The notes under the pieces were generated by a model. It was not told the origin of the DNA, made no database searches, and saw nothing but the letters and a program-made list of their open reading frames with translations. Made by a program: the position numbers and the translations under genes. Of a stretch of DNA of 64,000 nt, positions 1 to 8,629 are shown in pieces; position 1 is the first letter of the stretch, and each line of letters begins with the position of its first letter. Source of the DNA: Chryseobacterium sp. E1 (GTDB lineage: Bacteria; Bacteroidota; Bacteroidia; Flavobacteriales; Weeksellaceae); contig CP078104.1 in the NCBI GenBank assembly GCA_019203745.1, positions 3,224,001 to 3,288,000 on the forward strand. Direction: 5' to 3'.

Positions 1-1033
1 AGAGTAGATGATTTAATTGAAAAAACAAATTCGGATGAAGGTGCTGAAGAAGATGATGATTACTTTTCAGTATATCTAAATAAACATATAGTATTCAAAG
101 AGGGATTAAATGAAACTAAGAAAGAATATATAAATAAGCTTAAAAATCTTAGGGATAGATTTTCTGATTTTGAAAAACAGAGAAAACACAAGTATTTGAT
201 ATTACATGTTAGTGCAGAAGTATTAGCAAATTTTAAAAATTATCTAATTGTAGATTGTAACCTGGCAGGCACCACGGCTGCAAGATTTATTAAGAATATG
301 AAAACTGTGTTGCTATATTCTAATGATAATGATGGGAAAGTGTTACACAATAAAGTAAGAGGATTTTCGCCCGGTTCCACTAACGGAGAGTTTAAGATAT
401 ACCTTAATTTCAACGAAATTGAAAAAGTAAAAAGGTATTTACTTTAGAAAAAGATTGGAATACGGCAAGAGACTGGCTTGTTATAGGTTGTTTTTTAGGC
501 CAAAGAGTTGGTGATTTATTCAGAATAACAATTAAGGATGTTTATACAAAAACAAATTATGATGGAGTATCATACAGATTTATTGATGTAGTACAGGAGA
601 AAGGAAATAAAAAAGTTGTTGTTCCATTACATCCTGAAGTTGAGAATATTATAGAAAAATACGATGGTCAATTTCCTCCTGTTTTCTCTAAAAACGAAGA
701 TTCTAATGCAACACTATTTAATAGGTACATAAAAAGGTTTGTGAACTTGCTGGCATTCATGAGATTGTGAAAGGGAGAATTTATGATGAAGAATTTAAAA
801 AATCTATTGTGGTTAATACTGAAAAGTGCTATCTCATTTCCTCTCACGCATGCCGAAGATCTTTTGCTACTAATTTTTATGGAGATAAGAATTACACAAC
901 GCCTCAACTAATGGCAATAACAGGACATACGACAGAAGGTCAGTTTTTGAATTATATAGGGAAAACCGCTGATGACTGGGCCATGCAAACAGCGAAGACT
1001 TTTAAAGAAATATCAGATAAAAGAATATCATAA
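1..1033 (+). CDS. Prophage tyrosine-type integrase (5' partial, two frameshifts)
   Basis: Site-specific recombinase that would insert and excise the prophage. The reading frame is open at the left edge, so the N-terminus lies outside the window. Positions 1-447 carry the helical core-binding domain. The catalytic domain follows in two further frames: Arg in GQRVGD (about 500-520), HxxR in SSHACRR (about 840-860), His in ITGHTT and the Tyr nucleophile in FLNYIG (about 915-960). One base appears lost near 438 (stop at 445-447) and another near 745. All catalytic residues are present, so the breaks look like sequence errors. An integrase at the end opposite the tRNA-Cys gene suits a prophage whose left attachment site lies just outside the window. 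Confidence 0.93.
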
Positions 1034-1058
1034 AAAGGCCCCGGTTGGGGCTTTATTT

Positions 1059-1589
1059 TTACCAGTCGTTGTTAGTTTCATGTTTCTTATTCATAGCATC
1101 ATTCAATGATGAAATTAATCTTTCGGCAGTTCTATTTGCTAAGTCTTTTACTTCTCTCCATCCTTTATTAGGTTGTTTTGGGTGCTCTTTGTCTTGTGTT
1201 AAAATACCGTATGAAACTAATCCACCGCCACCTGGGCATCTTGTACCTTCATGTATAAATGAATGAAAGTTATATTTATATCTACCATCCTTTACATATA
1301 TATTTATTTTGTAAGATATATATCCTGTTGCGCACAAAGCCCCAAAATAAAATCCTTTTGGTTCATATCGTATAGCTCCATTGCCAGAAATTTCACCTAA
1401 GTTTTTATCATCAATACTCATTACGTCCTTTTCACTATTAAAAGTATCTGCATACCAACTTCTTGCTCTGTTGTATAGTTCATCTTTGGTCGTAAGTGAG
1501 TCAACTTTAACAACTTCTTCAAATTTCAACTCCTGCGCATAGATTAAACAATTAATTAAAATAAGTAGTATTGATAGTGACTTTTTCAT
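1059..1589 (-). CDS. Secreted DUF4468-like protein (accessory gene)
   Basis: A 176-residue protein with an N-terminal signal peptide (KKSLSILLILINCLIYA) followed by FEEVVKVDS and a segment with 'ELYNRARSWYADTF', typical of the DUF4468 (TBP-like fold) family of Bacteroidetes. No enzymatic function is known. It is read against the neighbouring integrase and directly follows a small membrane-protein gene (overlap TAATG at 1587-1591), so the two form an operon. Its position beside the integrase and its exported nature suggest a lysogenic-conversion gene expressed from the prophage, which is inference. It is intact, without frameshift. Confidence 0.75.
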   Translation of the reverse strand: MKKSLSILLILINCLIYAQELKFEEVVKVDSLTTKDELYNRARSWYADTFNSEKDVMSIDDKNLGEISGNGAIRYEPKGFYFGALCATGYISYKINIYVKDGRYKYNFHSFIHEGTRCPGGGGLVSYGILTQDKEHPKQPNKGWREVKDLANRTAERLISSLNDAMNKKHETNNDW

Positions 1590-1753
1590 TATTTAATTTT
1601 ATCAAGTTTATTATTAATTTCATTAATAGTTTTATTGAGGTTAGCTAAAGCATCTGAAACTGATATTCTAATGACGTAATATGATACAATGCAACCTATG
1701 AACATGCTAATTACACAAATTATAAGTAATTTGAAAATACTTAAGTTTTCCAT
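1589..1753 (-). CDS. Small single-pass membrane protein
   Basis: A 54-residue ORF: MENLSIFKLLIICVISMFIG begins a strongly hydrophobic stretch, followed by an Asn/Lys-rich amphipathic tail (LNKTINEINNKLDK). Its TAA stop overlaps the ATG of the DUF4468 gene downstream, which indicates translational coupling. Function unknown. Confidence 0.6.
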   Translation of the reverse strand: MENLSIFKLLIICVISMFIGCIVSYYVIRISVSDALANLNKTINEINNKLDKIK

Positions 1754-1796
1754 GGCTTATATTTTCCACAAATATAAAAATTAAAATACTTAGATT

Positions 1797-1812
1797 TTAC
1801 GGTAAACCGTAA
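1797..1812. promoter_or_regulatory. Perfect 16-bp palindrome, possible operator
   Basis: TTACGGTAAACCGTAA is a perfect inverted repeat (7-bp arms, 2-bp centre) about 45 bp upstream of the leftward two-gene operon starting at 1753. It differs from the ATCTAA palindromes of the repressor region, so a different regulator would be needed. The remainder of the 1754-1970 gap is AT-rich, with no gene seen. Confidence 0.45.
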
Positions 1813-1970
1813 TGTCTTATTTTGAATAAATAAAAATAATGTATCCGTATAAATACTTAATTGTTTATACAAATAAAGTATTATATTAGCAATTCATGAG
1901 AATGTGATATAAAATTATGTAAGTCGTTGATTATTTACTATTTTTACATTAATTGTAAAACAAGTTATCT

Positions 1971-2255
1971 ATGAAAACGAGATTAATTATTTTGACAGCA
2001 GCGGCGGCAGCATTACTTTACTCATGTACTAGTGACCGAGACGAAACAATGCCGGTTACTGAAAAAGCTAAAAAACCAGAACTGAAGTTAAACCCAGGAC
2101 AAATGAGCCGTGAGTTATTAGAGGTTAAGAGTGATTCTATAATCACAAAAGACCTTAATAATAGCGGTCCGTTAGATCCTACAGATCCAATTGATCCAGA
2201 TGATTCAGAGATCGTACCTCCGGGAGACGTTAAACCTCCTAAAGGAAGCAAGTAA
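1971..2255 (+). CDS. Small Pro/Asp-rich lipoprotein
   Basis: 94 residues with a type-II signal peptide: basic start, hydrophobic Ala/Leu run, and lipobox LLYSC with Cys at residue 19. The mature part is hydrophilic and ends in a DPTDP/PIDPDD/PPGDVKPPKGSK low-complexity tail. Probably anchored in the envelope. No family recognised. It could be a superinfection-exclusion lipoprotein expressed by the lysogen, but that is a guess from position. Confidence 0.65.
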   Translation: MKTRLIILTAAAAALLYSCTSDRDETMPVTEKAKKPELKLNPGQMSRELLEVKSDSIITKDLNNSGPLDPTDPIDPDDSEIVPPGDVKPPKGSK

Positions 2256-2723
2256 AATAAAATATTCCACATTATCAGCACTAGGAACTTATCTAGTGCT
2301 GTATTCATCACTAATTCCTTTTTCTAACAATATTTTAGAAGTTTTTTATCCAAGTATAAAAACCATTGAAATCCCAGTTGCAGATTCAAAAATGACTACT
2401 GTAATATGGTGTTTGTCAATGTGTTTTCAAACTACTATAATAATATTTCTGCAATTTTTAAAGCCATATGTATTATCATATGTTTTTCCAATATTTACTT
2501 CACTATATTCTTCATCATTCTATTTAATGTACTTATTTGGAAAGGTTCCAAACGAAGGTTTTTGGTTTTTTTCTATTTAATTGGCATCGCTTTGATAATT
2601 GTTTTCTTTATGCAATCCATTAACTTGTTTATTAAAGTACAAAAGCTGAGGGAAGAAACCATGATTAAAACATATAAAACCATAAACCCAATAAACAATA
2701 ACCAAACTGTACAAAGTAAATGA
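2256..2723 (+). CDS. Polytopic membrane protein (frameshifted, start uncertain)
   Basis: Two overlapping frames join near 2570 (a T-rich run, one base missing) into one protein with about four hydrophobic segments, for example LGTYLVLYSSLIPF, TTVIWCLSMCFQTTIIIFLQ and YLIGIALIIVFFMQ, ending in a hydrophilic Asn/Lys tail. The start codon is unclear because the frame remains open into the preceding lipoprotein gene. Function unknown. It lies between the lipoprotein and the repressor, where lysogeny-expressed membrane genes are common. Confidence 0.55.
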
Positions 2724-2724
2724 T

Positions 2725-2960
2725 ATGGAAAGTGATTATGAAAAAATAATAACTTTGCTGAGAGAAAAAATGATTATTTCTATAATAGAAATCTTATTGC
2801 GAAAGAAGAATATATATATAATAATTTATTTCTTGCGTCAAAGCTTGAAACTCTACTAAGAGATAGCGAAAGGATTACTATTCAAAAATTTTTGTCTGAT
2901 GATTTTAGCTTAGCAAAATTTAAATTAAGCATTGAAACAATGAAAACAGTTATTAATTAA
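2725..2960 (+). CDS. Hypothetical small protein (frameshifted)
   Basis: About 78 residues: MESDYEKIITLLREK followed, after one missing A in a run near 2768, by YFYNRNLIAKEEYIYNN and a helical C-terminus. Starts two bases after the previous stop. Its last 36 bp overlap the 3' end of the convergent repressor gene. Function unknown. Confidence 0.5.
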
Positions 2961-3385
2961 CTGTTTTTTTAATTGCTCTAGTTCATTTTCTTTAGATTCG
3001 AAAGTGTCCATTTTAATATTTAAATGAGCCATTATAGTTTTTATGTAAATTAAATTTAAATCTTCTGACTTAATTACATAATCCAACTTTCTGTTTATAA
3101 TATCCATTTGTTCTGAAATTGGCAAACTGCTGAAATTATCATTATTTGTTAATTTATTAGTAGTATTTTTAGAATATTTTTCACCTACCCCGGTAAATAA
3201 GTAGTCTCTATTCGCTCCCAATGTATTAATAACTATATCTAATTTTAGATCATCTGGAAAGGTGTCACCGTTTATCCAATTTTTATTGTAGTAGCATGAA
3301 TTTTTGTTGTTCTAGCAAGGGAGCTTTTATTAAAGCCTTTTTCGGTCATTAATTGTTCTAGCCTTTTCCCAAAAGAATCTTTCAT
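2925..3385 (-). CDS. Prophage repressor, HTH XRE (CI-like), frameshifted
   Basis: A leftward gene with an N-terminal helix-turn-helix (MKDSFGKRLEQLMTEKGFNK, then SSLARTTK) and, after a one-base loss near 3300, WINGDTFPDDLKLDIVINTL and GANRDYLFTG, the typical end of an XRE domain in phage repressors. The C-terminal part is polar and probably coiled-coil (SEQMDIINRKLDYVIK, KENELEQLKKQL). No LexA-type peptidase motif is visible, so it probably does not autocleave. It is divergent from an early gene, with palindromic operators between them. Very likely the lysogeny repressor. Confidence 0.78.
3237..3250. promoter_or_regulatory. Operator-like palindrome inside repressor gene
   Basis: ATCTAATTTTAGAT: same half-sites (ATCTAA/TTAGAT) as the two copies in the divergent promoter region, here within the repressor coding sequence. 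Could support looping or autoregulation. Confidence 0.55.
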
Positions 3386-3422
3386 ATTATTTATTTTAAC
3401 TATTAACTAATAGATAATTTCA

Positions 3423-3436
3423 ATCTAAAATTAGAT
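3423..3436. promoter_or_regulatory. Operator palindrome on the repressor side of the switch
   Basis: ATCTAAAATTAGAT, a perfect dyad with half-site ATCTAA, 38 bp upstream of the repressor start. Its centre lies 31 bp (about three helical turns) from the second copy. Confidence 0.7.
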
Positions 3437-3447
3437 ATTAGCTATTG

Positions 3448-3476
3448 TTTTGTATCTAATATTAGATATATATTTG
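3448..3476 (+). promoter_or_regulatory. Rightward early promoter overlapping an operator
   Basis: TTTTG at 3448-3452 and TATATTTG (fits TAnnTTTG) at 3469-3476 form a Bacteroidetes-type promoter reading into the early genes. The palindrome ATCTAATATTAGAT (3454-3467) occupies the whole spacer, so repressor binding there would block polymerase. Confidence 0.6.
3454..3467. promoter_or_regulatory. Operator palindrome within the early promoter
   Basis: ATCTAATATTAGAT, perfect dyad, between the -33-like and -7-like elements of the rightward promoter. Confidence 0.7.
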
Positions 3477-3564
3477 TCTCAACAAAACAACAACACAAAG
3501 TTAATGTTTTTGTTGAATGCGAAAAACAGTGATAAAACTAATTTTTAATTATAGAAAAAATCAT

Positions 3565-3835
3565 ATGGGAAATTTAGAAATAGGAAAAACGATAAGTGCG
3601 GAAGTCTCTCACTTTTTGAAAGAGTTTACAACAGCTCAGGATATAGCAGATGTAAACGCAGAGACTGGAGTGAGCGTGTCAACTTTGAACTATGTAAAGA
3701 GAAGAGCTGGTAACATTTCAGAAGATAACAAAAAGGAATTATAAGTCTGGCAAAAAAGCGTTTTACAATGCTGAAGCAAAAAGAAAAGAAGCGCTAAAAT
3801 GCAAAAAGGAACTTAGTTTAATTCTTCAATCATAA
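3565..3835 (+). CDS. Early DNA-binding-type phage protein (Cro position), frameshifted
   Basis: Start chosen at MGNLEIGKTI, because upstream residues in this frame are poor. The protein contains 'QDIADVNAETGVSVSTLNYV', which resembles a helix-turn-helix, then a one-base loss near 3740 and a basic tail (KKAFYNAEAKRKEALKCKK). First gene of the rightward early operon, where Cro-like regulators are usual. Similar short proteins occur in Bacteroidetes phages. Exact role unknown. Confidence 0.6.
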
Positions 3836-3848
3836 TACCCATTAAATC

Positions 3849-4121
3849 ATGAATAGTGTAATTGTGTATCCGGAAGGCTTTATTCAGCAATTAAAAGACT
3901 CTTTAATTCCAGAATTGACAGCAAGTATCAAAAGAGATTTAGGTGTTAAAAATAGTGCCGAATACTTAACTAGGGATGATGTTTGTTCTCTTTTAAAGAT
4001 TAACAAAACAACTCTGTGGCGATGGATGAAGGAGAAGAAAATACCTTCCTACGGGATTGGAAACAGGGTATACTTTATAAGATCGGAAGTTGATCAAATT
4101 ATTTCAAATAATAAGATATAA
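3849..4121 (+). CDS. Excisionase/MerR-family helix-turn-helix protein
   Basis: 90 residues. The C-terminal half is a winged HTH_17 domain: LTRDDVCSLLKINKTTLWRW followed by MKEKKIPSYGIGNRVYF and a terminal helix. Such proteins act as excisionases or as early transcriptional regulators. With no adjacent att site, regulator and Xis are equally possible. Intact. Confidence 0.75.
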   Translation: MNSVIVYPEGFIQQLKDSLIPELTASIKRDLGVKNSAEYLTRDDVCSLLKINKTTLWRWMKEKKIPSYGIGNRVYFIRSEVDQIISNNKI

Positions 4122-4124
4122 AAT

Positions 4125-4149
4125 GAGCTGCCTGTGGCGCAGACAGCTC
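4125..4149. terminator. Hairpin after the HTH gene
   Basis: GAGCTG...CAGCTC with an inner CTG/CAG pairing, directly after the stop of the HTH gene. There is no clear U-run, so it may be a weak terminator or a processing hairpin. Confidence 0.35.
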
Positions 4150-4182
4150 GGTCAAATTGAAGTAACTCGTAAAAATTACAAC

Positions 4183-4571
4183 ATGGCAAAAGTACAAAAA
4201 CAATCTTTGGTTATCAAATAAAATCGTTTGAATTTTTGAGAACCTACAATCACAGATTAGGAAAGCATGTTATTACCGGCATTATATGGCTGGAAAATAC
4301 AAAGAGAGTAAGAATTGAAGATGGAAGGTTTTACCTCATCAATTCAGAAGGAGTAGAAGAGGGCATATTGTTAAAGTCTAATCCTGGATACAGAAGAGTA
4401 AAGAGGATGATCAGCAGATGGTTTTCGGTGTATAGAAAAAATGGAAGTCTGCAGCATTTGACTTACTGGAAAAGCAGAGTAACCGACGGGCTTCACAATA
4501 TTAACCTGTTTAAAACCTCATCGGTTAAGTTCTCGGAAAACAGGTCAAACTTTTTAAAGCTGGCATCATGA
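4183..4571 (+). CDS. Hypothetical early phage protein (frameshifted)
   Basis: MAKVQKQSLVIK at 4183 joins, after one missing base near 4218, to SFEFLRTYNHRLGKHVITG and a basic C-terminus (RRVKRMISRWFSVYRKNG). About 129 residues, no recognised domain. The basic character suggests nucleic-acid contact, which is inference. Confidence 0.5.
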
Positions 4572-4648
4572 GAATCTTATTATTAACAGTGCGTTGGTTC
4601 GGCCAACAGTACAATTACTTCGTAGAATACTTAATCAAATATCACTAA
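4568..4648 (+). CDS. Possible 26-residue peptide
   Basis: ATGAGAATC... encodes a short hydrophobic/aromatic peptide (MRILLLTVRWFGQQYNYFVE). Its start overlaps the end of the preceding gene. Too short to be sure that it is translated. Confidence 0.3.
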   Translation: MRILLLTVRWFGQQYNYFVEYLIKYH

Positions 4649-4653
4649 TAATC

Positions 4654-5409
4654 ATGGAAAAACATTTTGAACTAACACAAGAATACAAGATAAATTTTTA
4701 GGAATTAAGCTTTTCAGAATTAAAGCTACTAAAAAATCAAAACATGTAAATGAAGGTGAATTAGGCGGATGGGTAGAAAAAGAAGAGTGTCTGTCCGGTG
4801 GTGCTTGGGTGTCCGGTGATGCTGAGGTGTTCGGTAATGCTAGGGTGTCCGGTGATGCTGAGGTGTTCGGTAATGCTAGGGTGTCCGGTAATGCTGAGGT
4901 GTTCGGTAATGCTAGGGTGTCCGGTGATGCTTGGGTGTTCGGTAATGCTTGGGTGTCCGGTAATGCTAGGGTGTCCGGTAATGCTAGGGTGTCCGGTGGT
5001 GCTAGGGTGTCCGGTAATGCTAGGGTGTTCGGTAATGCTAGGGTGTCCGGTGGTGCTTGGGTGTCCGGTGATGCTGAGGTGTTCGGTAATGCTAGGGTGT
5101 CCGGTAATGCTGAGGTGTCCGGTAATGCTAGGGTGTCCGGTGATGCTGAGGTGTTCGGTAATGCTAGGGTGTCCGGTAATGCTGAAACGAAATCTAATAA
5201 TGATTATTGCTGTTTCCAGAACTTCGGATCTGCCAGTAGAACTACTACTTTTTCAAAGAAAAAGACAACAAGATAAACGTGAGCTGTGGTTGTTTTTCTG
5301 GTTCTATTGAGGAGTTTGAAAAAGAAGTTAGAAAAACCCATGGTGAAGGAAAAAATGCGAAGGAATACATTTCAATTATTGAAGTAGTTAAAATAAAATT
5401 TGGATTATG
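4654..5409 (+). CDS. Hexapeptide-repeat (left-handed beta-helix) phage protein
   Basis: N-terminal head (MEKHFELTQEYK, frameshift near 4701, then KSKHVNEGELGGWVEKEE), 22 near-identical hexapeptides V-[S/F]-G-[N/D/G]-A-[R/E/W] at 4791-5186, and a C-terminal tail (INVSCGCFSGSIEEFEKEV) reached after another one-base loss near 5252. The repeat has the periodicity of transferase-hexapeptide left-handed beta-helices, and a similar head 'GELGGWVE' is known in phage proteins of this class. No transferase catalytic residues are visible, so a structural or binding role is more likely. The stop overlaps the next ATG. Confidence 0.7.
4791..5186 (+). repeat. 22 tandem copies of an 18-bp unit
   Basis: Unit GTGTCCGGTAATGCTAGG with a few variable positions (TCC/TTC, AAT/GAT/GGT, AGG/GAG/TGG). 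Identity at silent positions and the shuffled order of variants show recent expansion by slippage or unequal recombination. Copy number probably varies between strains. Confidence 0.9.
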
Positions 5410-5592
5410 AACCTTACAGACTACCTACAACTTCCAATATCGGAAAGAAAACAAATTGTTTTTGAACCGGCAGGGATTAAAGATCCGATTTGGCTCGAAA
5501 GATTAAAAACCGCTGTTGAAAATCTAAATCCATTTGCGGTGATGTTCGATCAAAGATTAATCAATGAATACTGGGCACTTAAAAAAGCATAA
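5407..5592 (+). CDS. Hypothetical 61-residue phage protein
   Basis: MNLTDYLQLPISERKQIVF...; ATG overlaps the previous TGA (ATGA), so translation is coupled. No domain recognised. Confidence 0.5.
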   Translation: MNLTDYLQLPISERKQIVFEPAGIKDPIWLERLKTAVENLNPFAVMFDQRLINEYWALKKA

Positions 5593-5594
5593 TC

Positions 5595-5699
5595 ATGAAA
5601 AGACTAATCGCAAAAATATTCGGTGAAAAAGTAACATTTCTAAATGTCAACACCCGAAAGTATCACACTCAGTACTGGTATAAAGACAAATTCTATTAA
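5595..5699 (+). CDS. Possible 34-residue basic peptide
   Basis: MKRLIAKIFGEKVTFLNVNT... ending KDKFY. Starts two bases after the previous stop in the same operon. Basic; function unknown. Confidence 0.4.
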   Translation: MKRLIAKIFGEKVTFLNVNTRKYHTQYWYKDKFY

Positions 5700-5716
5700 C
5701 AATCAAATCAACAATC

Positions 5717-6406
5717 ATGGATTTCACAAAAGAAACAAACTTAGCAATTGAAAAAGTAGTAAAAGAAAAATTAACATCCTTAATTGAAGTCAGAGCTTCC
5801 GAAATGGTAGAAGATATTGTAAAAGATGTGTTCCGCTGGGGAGACGTTAAAAAGCAAATTAAAGAAAAGATTGAAAGTTCTATTCAGGTAAATCTTCAAG
5901 AATTTGATCTTATCGACTACAACGCTCTAATTGCTAAAACTATCAACGAAAATTTAGTCCAGCAAATTAACTTACAGCCAATCCTTGATATGACACAAGA
6001 TATTATTGGTTTTGTAAATAAAAAGGAAATCAGCCTTGAAGATATTGCGCAAATATTTATTGAAGCCTCGCAAGAAGAAAATGATACTGATGGATCAGGC
6101 CAAATAACTTTCATTACAGAAGAAAGTGACCGTGATTACATGAGTGTTTATGCAGATGTAAATCCTAATGTAGATAAATATAATTGCTCTTTCAAATTCT
6201 GCTTCAGCACTAAAGGTAATCGTGATGGAAAGATATTTTTATTCAGACATAAAGAAGAATACTTTGATAGTAGACTGAAAAATGTAACCCCTGCACGGAT
6301 GGTAAACATGAATGCTATATCACATCAAATATTCAGACTTTATTCAGCGCAAGTCCGCATCACAGACTATGAGTGTGAACCTTCTGAATATTGGGACAGA
6401 TATTAA
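5717..6406 (+). CDS. Hypothetical 229-residue early phage protein
   Basis: Intact ORF. The N-terminal two thirds are helical and charged (EKVVKEKLTSLIEVRASEMV, VKKQIKEKIESSIQVNLQEF), probably coiled-coil. The C-terminal third is beta-rich and aromatic (CSFKFCFSTKGNRDGKIFLF). Lies upstream of the recombination genes. No function assigned. Confidence 0.55.
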   Translation: MDFTKETNLAIEKVVKEKLTSLIEVRASEMVEDIVKDVFRWGDVKKQIKEKIESSIQVNLQEFDLIDYNALIAKTINENLVQQINLQPILDMTQDIIGFVNKKEISLEDIAQIFIEASQEENDTDGSGQITFITEESDRDYMSVYADVNPNVDKYNCSFKFCFSTKGNRDGKIFLFRHKEEYFDSRLKNVTPARMVNMNAISHQIFRLYSAQVRITDYECEPSEYWDRY

Positions 6407-6428
6407 TAACCAAAGCAAAAATGAAGAT

Positions 6429-6703
6429 ATGGATATTCAAGACTACAGCCGGGGACGGAACAACGCTAATTCAAAACTGGCATTCACAAAAGTAAAGGAG
6501 ACGATTCCGAAAATGTGGGAAAAGGTATTAAATGAAGTAGACGGAATCAAATCAACCTTAGAGATCGCAATTATACTGGGAGTTCCGATACACACAATTT
6601 CAGGACGCTTCTCAGAGCTAAAGGCAAAACAGAAAATCTATCAAACATCATCAAAAAGATCGGCAGTAAGTCTTACGCCGTGTACACTAAAACAATTAAT
6701 TAA
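6429..6703 (+). CDS. Winged-helix DNA-binding protein (frameshifted)
   Basis: MDIQDYSRGRNN, then a winged-helix core (EVDGIKSTLEIAIILGVPIH, followed by TISGRFSELKAKQKI). One A is missing near 6653, after which SKSYAVYTKTIN and a stop fit better than the uncorrected frame, which runs into RecT. Ends three bases before the RecT start, so it belongs to the recombination operon. Likely a small regulator. Confidence 0.55.
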
Positions 6704-6705
6704 TC

Positions 6706-7574
6706 ATGTCAATAACAAATCAAAAATCAGCCTTGACGCTCTTCAATCAAACGAATGTTCAGGAAAAGTTTGAAAAGCTATTAGGAAAAAAAGCACAAGG
6801 ATTTATTTCTTCTGTACTTCAAATCGTAAACGGAAATAAGCTACTTCAGAATGCGGACCCTATGACAGTATATAATGCTGCAGCAACTGCCGCTGTTTTA
6901 GACCTTCCAATTAATCCGAATTTAGGTTTTGCTTGGATAGTACCTTATAAAGGTTCTGCGCAGTTTCAAATGGGCTGGAAGGGTTTTGTACAATTAGCCC
7001 TGAGAACCAACCAATACCAAAACATAAATACAACAGAAGTTTATGAAAATCAATTTAAATCATTCAACAGGCTGACCGAAGAATTAGAGGCGGACTTTGA
7101 TGTTCCAGGAGAAGGTGAAATAGTTGGATATGCTGGATATATGAAGTTGAAGTCCGGATTTTCAAAAACAACATATTGGAGTAAAGAAGAAGTTATTACT
7201 CATGCTAAGAAGTATTCTCAGGCATATGGTAAAGGTTCAATGTCTCCGTGGAACGATAAAGAACAATTTCATGCAATGGCAAAAAAACAGTACTCAAAAA
7301 TCTTATTTCTAAATGGGGTATCATGAGTGTAGAAATGCAAAATGCTCACCTTGCCGACCAAAGTGTTCAAAAAGAAATGGGAAGTTATGATTATGCAGAT
7401 AATTCAAACACTATCGACATTGAGGCTGAAAACGTAAATGAAGAAGAGAATAGAATCAAGCTTTTTATTGACAAAGCCGATACACTGGAAGCTTTAGAAC
7501 AGCTTAAAGAAAGCGTTCCCGAACAATTAATGTTCTACTACGAAGCCCGAGAAGATGAACTTCAAACAGCGTAA
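6706..7574 (+). CDS. recT: RecT-family single-strand annealing protein (frameshifted)
   Basis: About 289 residues. The RecT core is seen in order: KLLQNADPMTVYNAAATAAV, LDLPINPNLGFAWIVPYKG, AQFQMGWKGFVQLALRT, GYAGYMKLKSG, then AMAKKTVLKNLISKWG once one missing A near 7288 is restored. The acidic C-terminus (EEENRIKLFIDKADTLEALE) completes the protein. RecT anneals phage DNA strands during recombination and works with the exonuclease encoded next. Nuclease and annealing protein side by side is the usual two-component arrangement. Confidence 0.92.
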
Positions 7575-7576
7575 TT

Positions 7577-8484
7577 ATGAAGGTAGTTGATTTTAATGAG
7601 CACTTATTTAGATGCTCTCAATTAGGAAAGTTAATGGTTGGCGTATCACCTGCATTGACAGCAAATCAAGAAAAAGAGCTTTCTGATTATAGAGAAAAAG
7701 TTGTGAATGGTAAAATTACTGACAAGCAATTAATAAAAATGGGAGACCTCATCCGTAAAAAGAAGAGAAACCTGTTTTATCAAAAAGCGTTGAAACGCAT
7801 TTATCTGATATTCACAAGGGATTCTTCATGAAGCGTGACCGTCAAATATCAAACAAGTTTACAGAAAAAGGAATCATTGTAGAAGAAAAGTCGATTACAC
7901 TTTACTCAGAAGTTAAAAACACCTTGTTTCTGAAGAATCAAAAGTATTACAAAAACAAATTCATTCACGGTACTCCGGATAATGTTCAGAAGAAAGTTCG
8001 TGACATGAAAAACAGCTGGTCATTAGATTCCTTCCCAATGTATGAAACTATTATAGGAAACAAGGATTATGAGTGGCAATTACAAGGTTATATGGAACTA
8101 ACAGGAATCAAAGAGGCTGAGCTAGTATATGCTCTGGTAGACACGCCAAATAAAATCATTGTTGATGAATTAAGAAGGTTGGATTGGAAGCAAGGAATTT
8201 ACGACATAAACGGAAATGTTAAAGAAGACCGAATTCCTTTAGTTGTGGAAACCGTAACCAATATGATTTACACTGAACATCGATTAGATGAATTCTGTCA
8301 GGAGTCAATGTCGATAGAAAAAAAGTGGTTCACTGATTTCTTCGAAATTCCGAAAGAACTGAGAATAAAAGTTTTTGAGCTTGAATACTCCAAAGAATCA
8401 ATTGAGGCTTTGTATGAACAAATTAGACTTTGCAGAGAAAGACTTAACAGTTTGACCGAAGTAATGGCCTCACAACTAAAGTAG
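7577..8484 (+). CDS. YqaJ-like phage exonuclease (RecE partner), frameshifted
   Basis: Residues RCSQLGKLMVGV at the start, FTEKGIIVEEKSITLYSE, GTPDNVQKKVRDMK and YEWQLQGYMELTG correspond to the conserved blocks of YqaJ/RecB-type viral recombinases (R-S-LG-M; E; G-PD with K; Q-x-Y). One base is missing near 7798. It would resect double-stranded ends to make substrate for the preceding RecT. About 303 residues in total. Confidence 0.82.
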
Positions 8485-8488
8485 CATA

Positions 8489-8629
8489 ATGAAAGAAAAA
8501 GACGGATACTGAATTGGCCGTGACAGCAACGGCCTATTCAAATGGAATGAAAAACGCTTAATCCGAATCGAAAACGACAAAAAGAAAAATGAAGATAACA
8601 GAAAAAATAACAATAACAAACTAAGATAA
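8489..8629 (+). CDS. Small hypothetical protein with in-frame stop
   Basis: MKEKDGY, then TGA at 8510, then IGRDSNGLFKWNEKRLIRIE and an Asn/Lys tail. A Trp codon TGG changed to TGA would explain it (DGYWIGRDSNG). This is a substitution rather than the indels seen elsewhere. Overlaps the start of the methyltransferase gene. Function unknown. Confidence 0.35.

Noticed and set aside
1045..1266. 73-residue rightward ORF after the integrase
   Set aside because: Antisense to the signal-peptide-bearing DUF4468 gene.
4791..5186. CRISPR-like array
   Set aside because: Units are contiguous with no spacers and are in frame with a protein; it is a coding tandem repeat.
4798..5310. 170-residue ORF of repeated GCPVML-type units
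   Set aside because: Alternative frame of the 18-bp repeat, kept open only because the repeat lacks stops; the VSGNAR frame has the matching head and tail.
7277..7330. Two-gene split of recT as separate proteins
   Set aside because: The second frame continues the RecT core exactly when one A is added; an overlapping ATGA here is coincidental.
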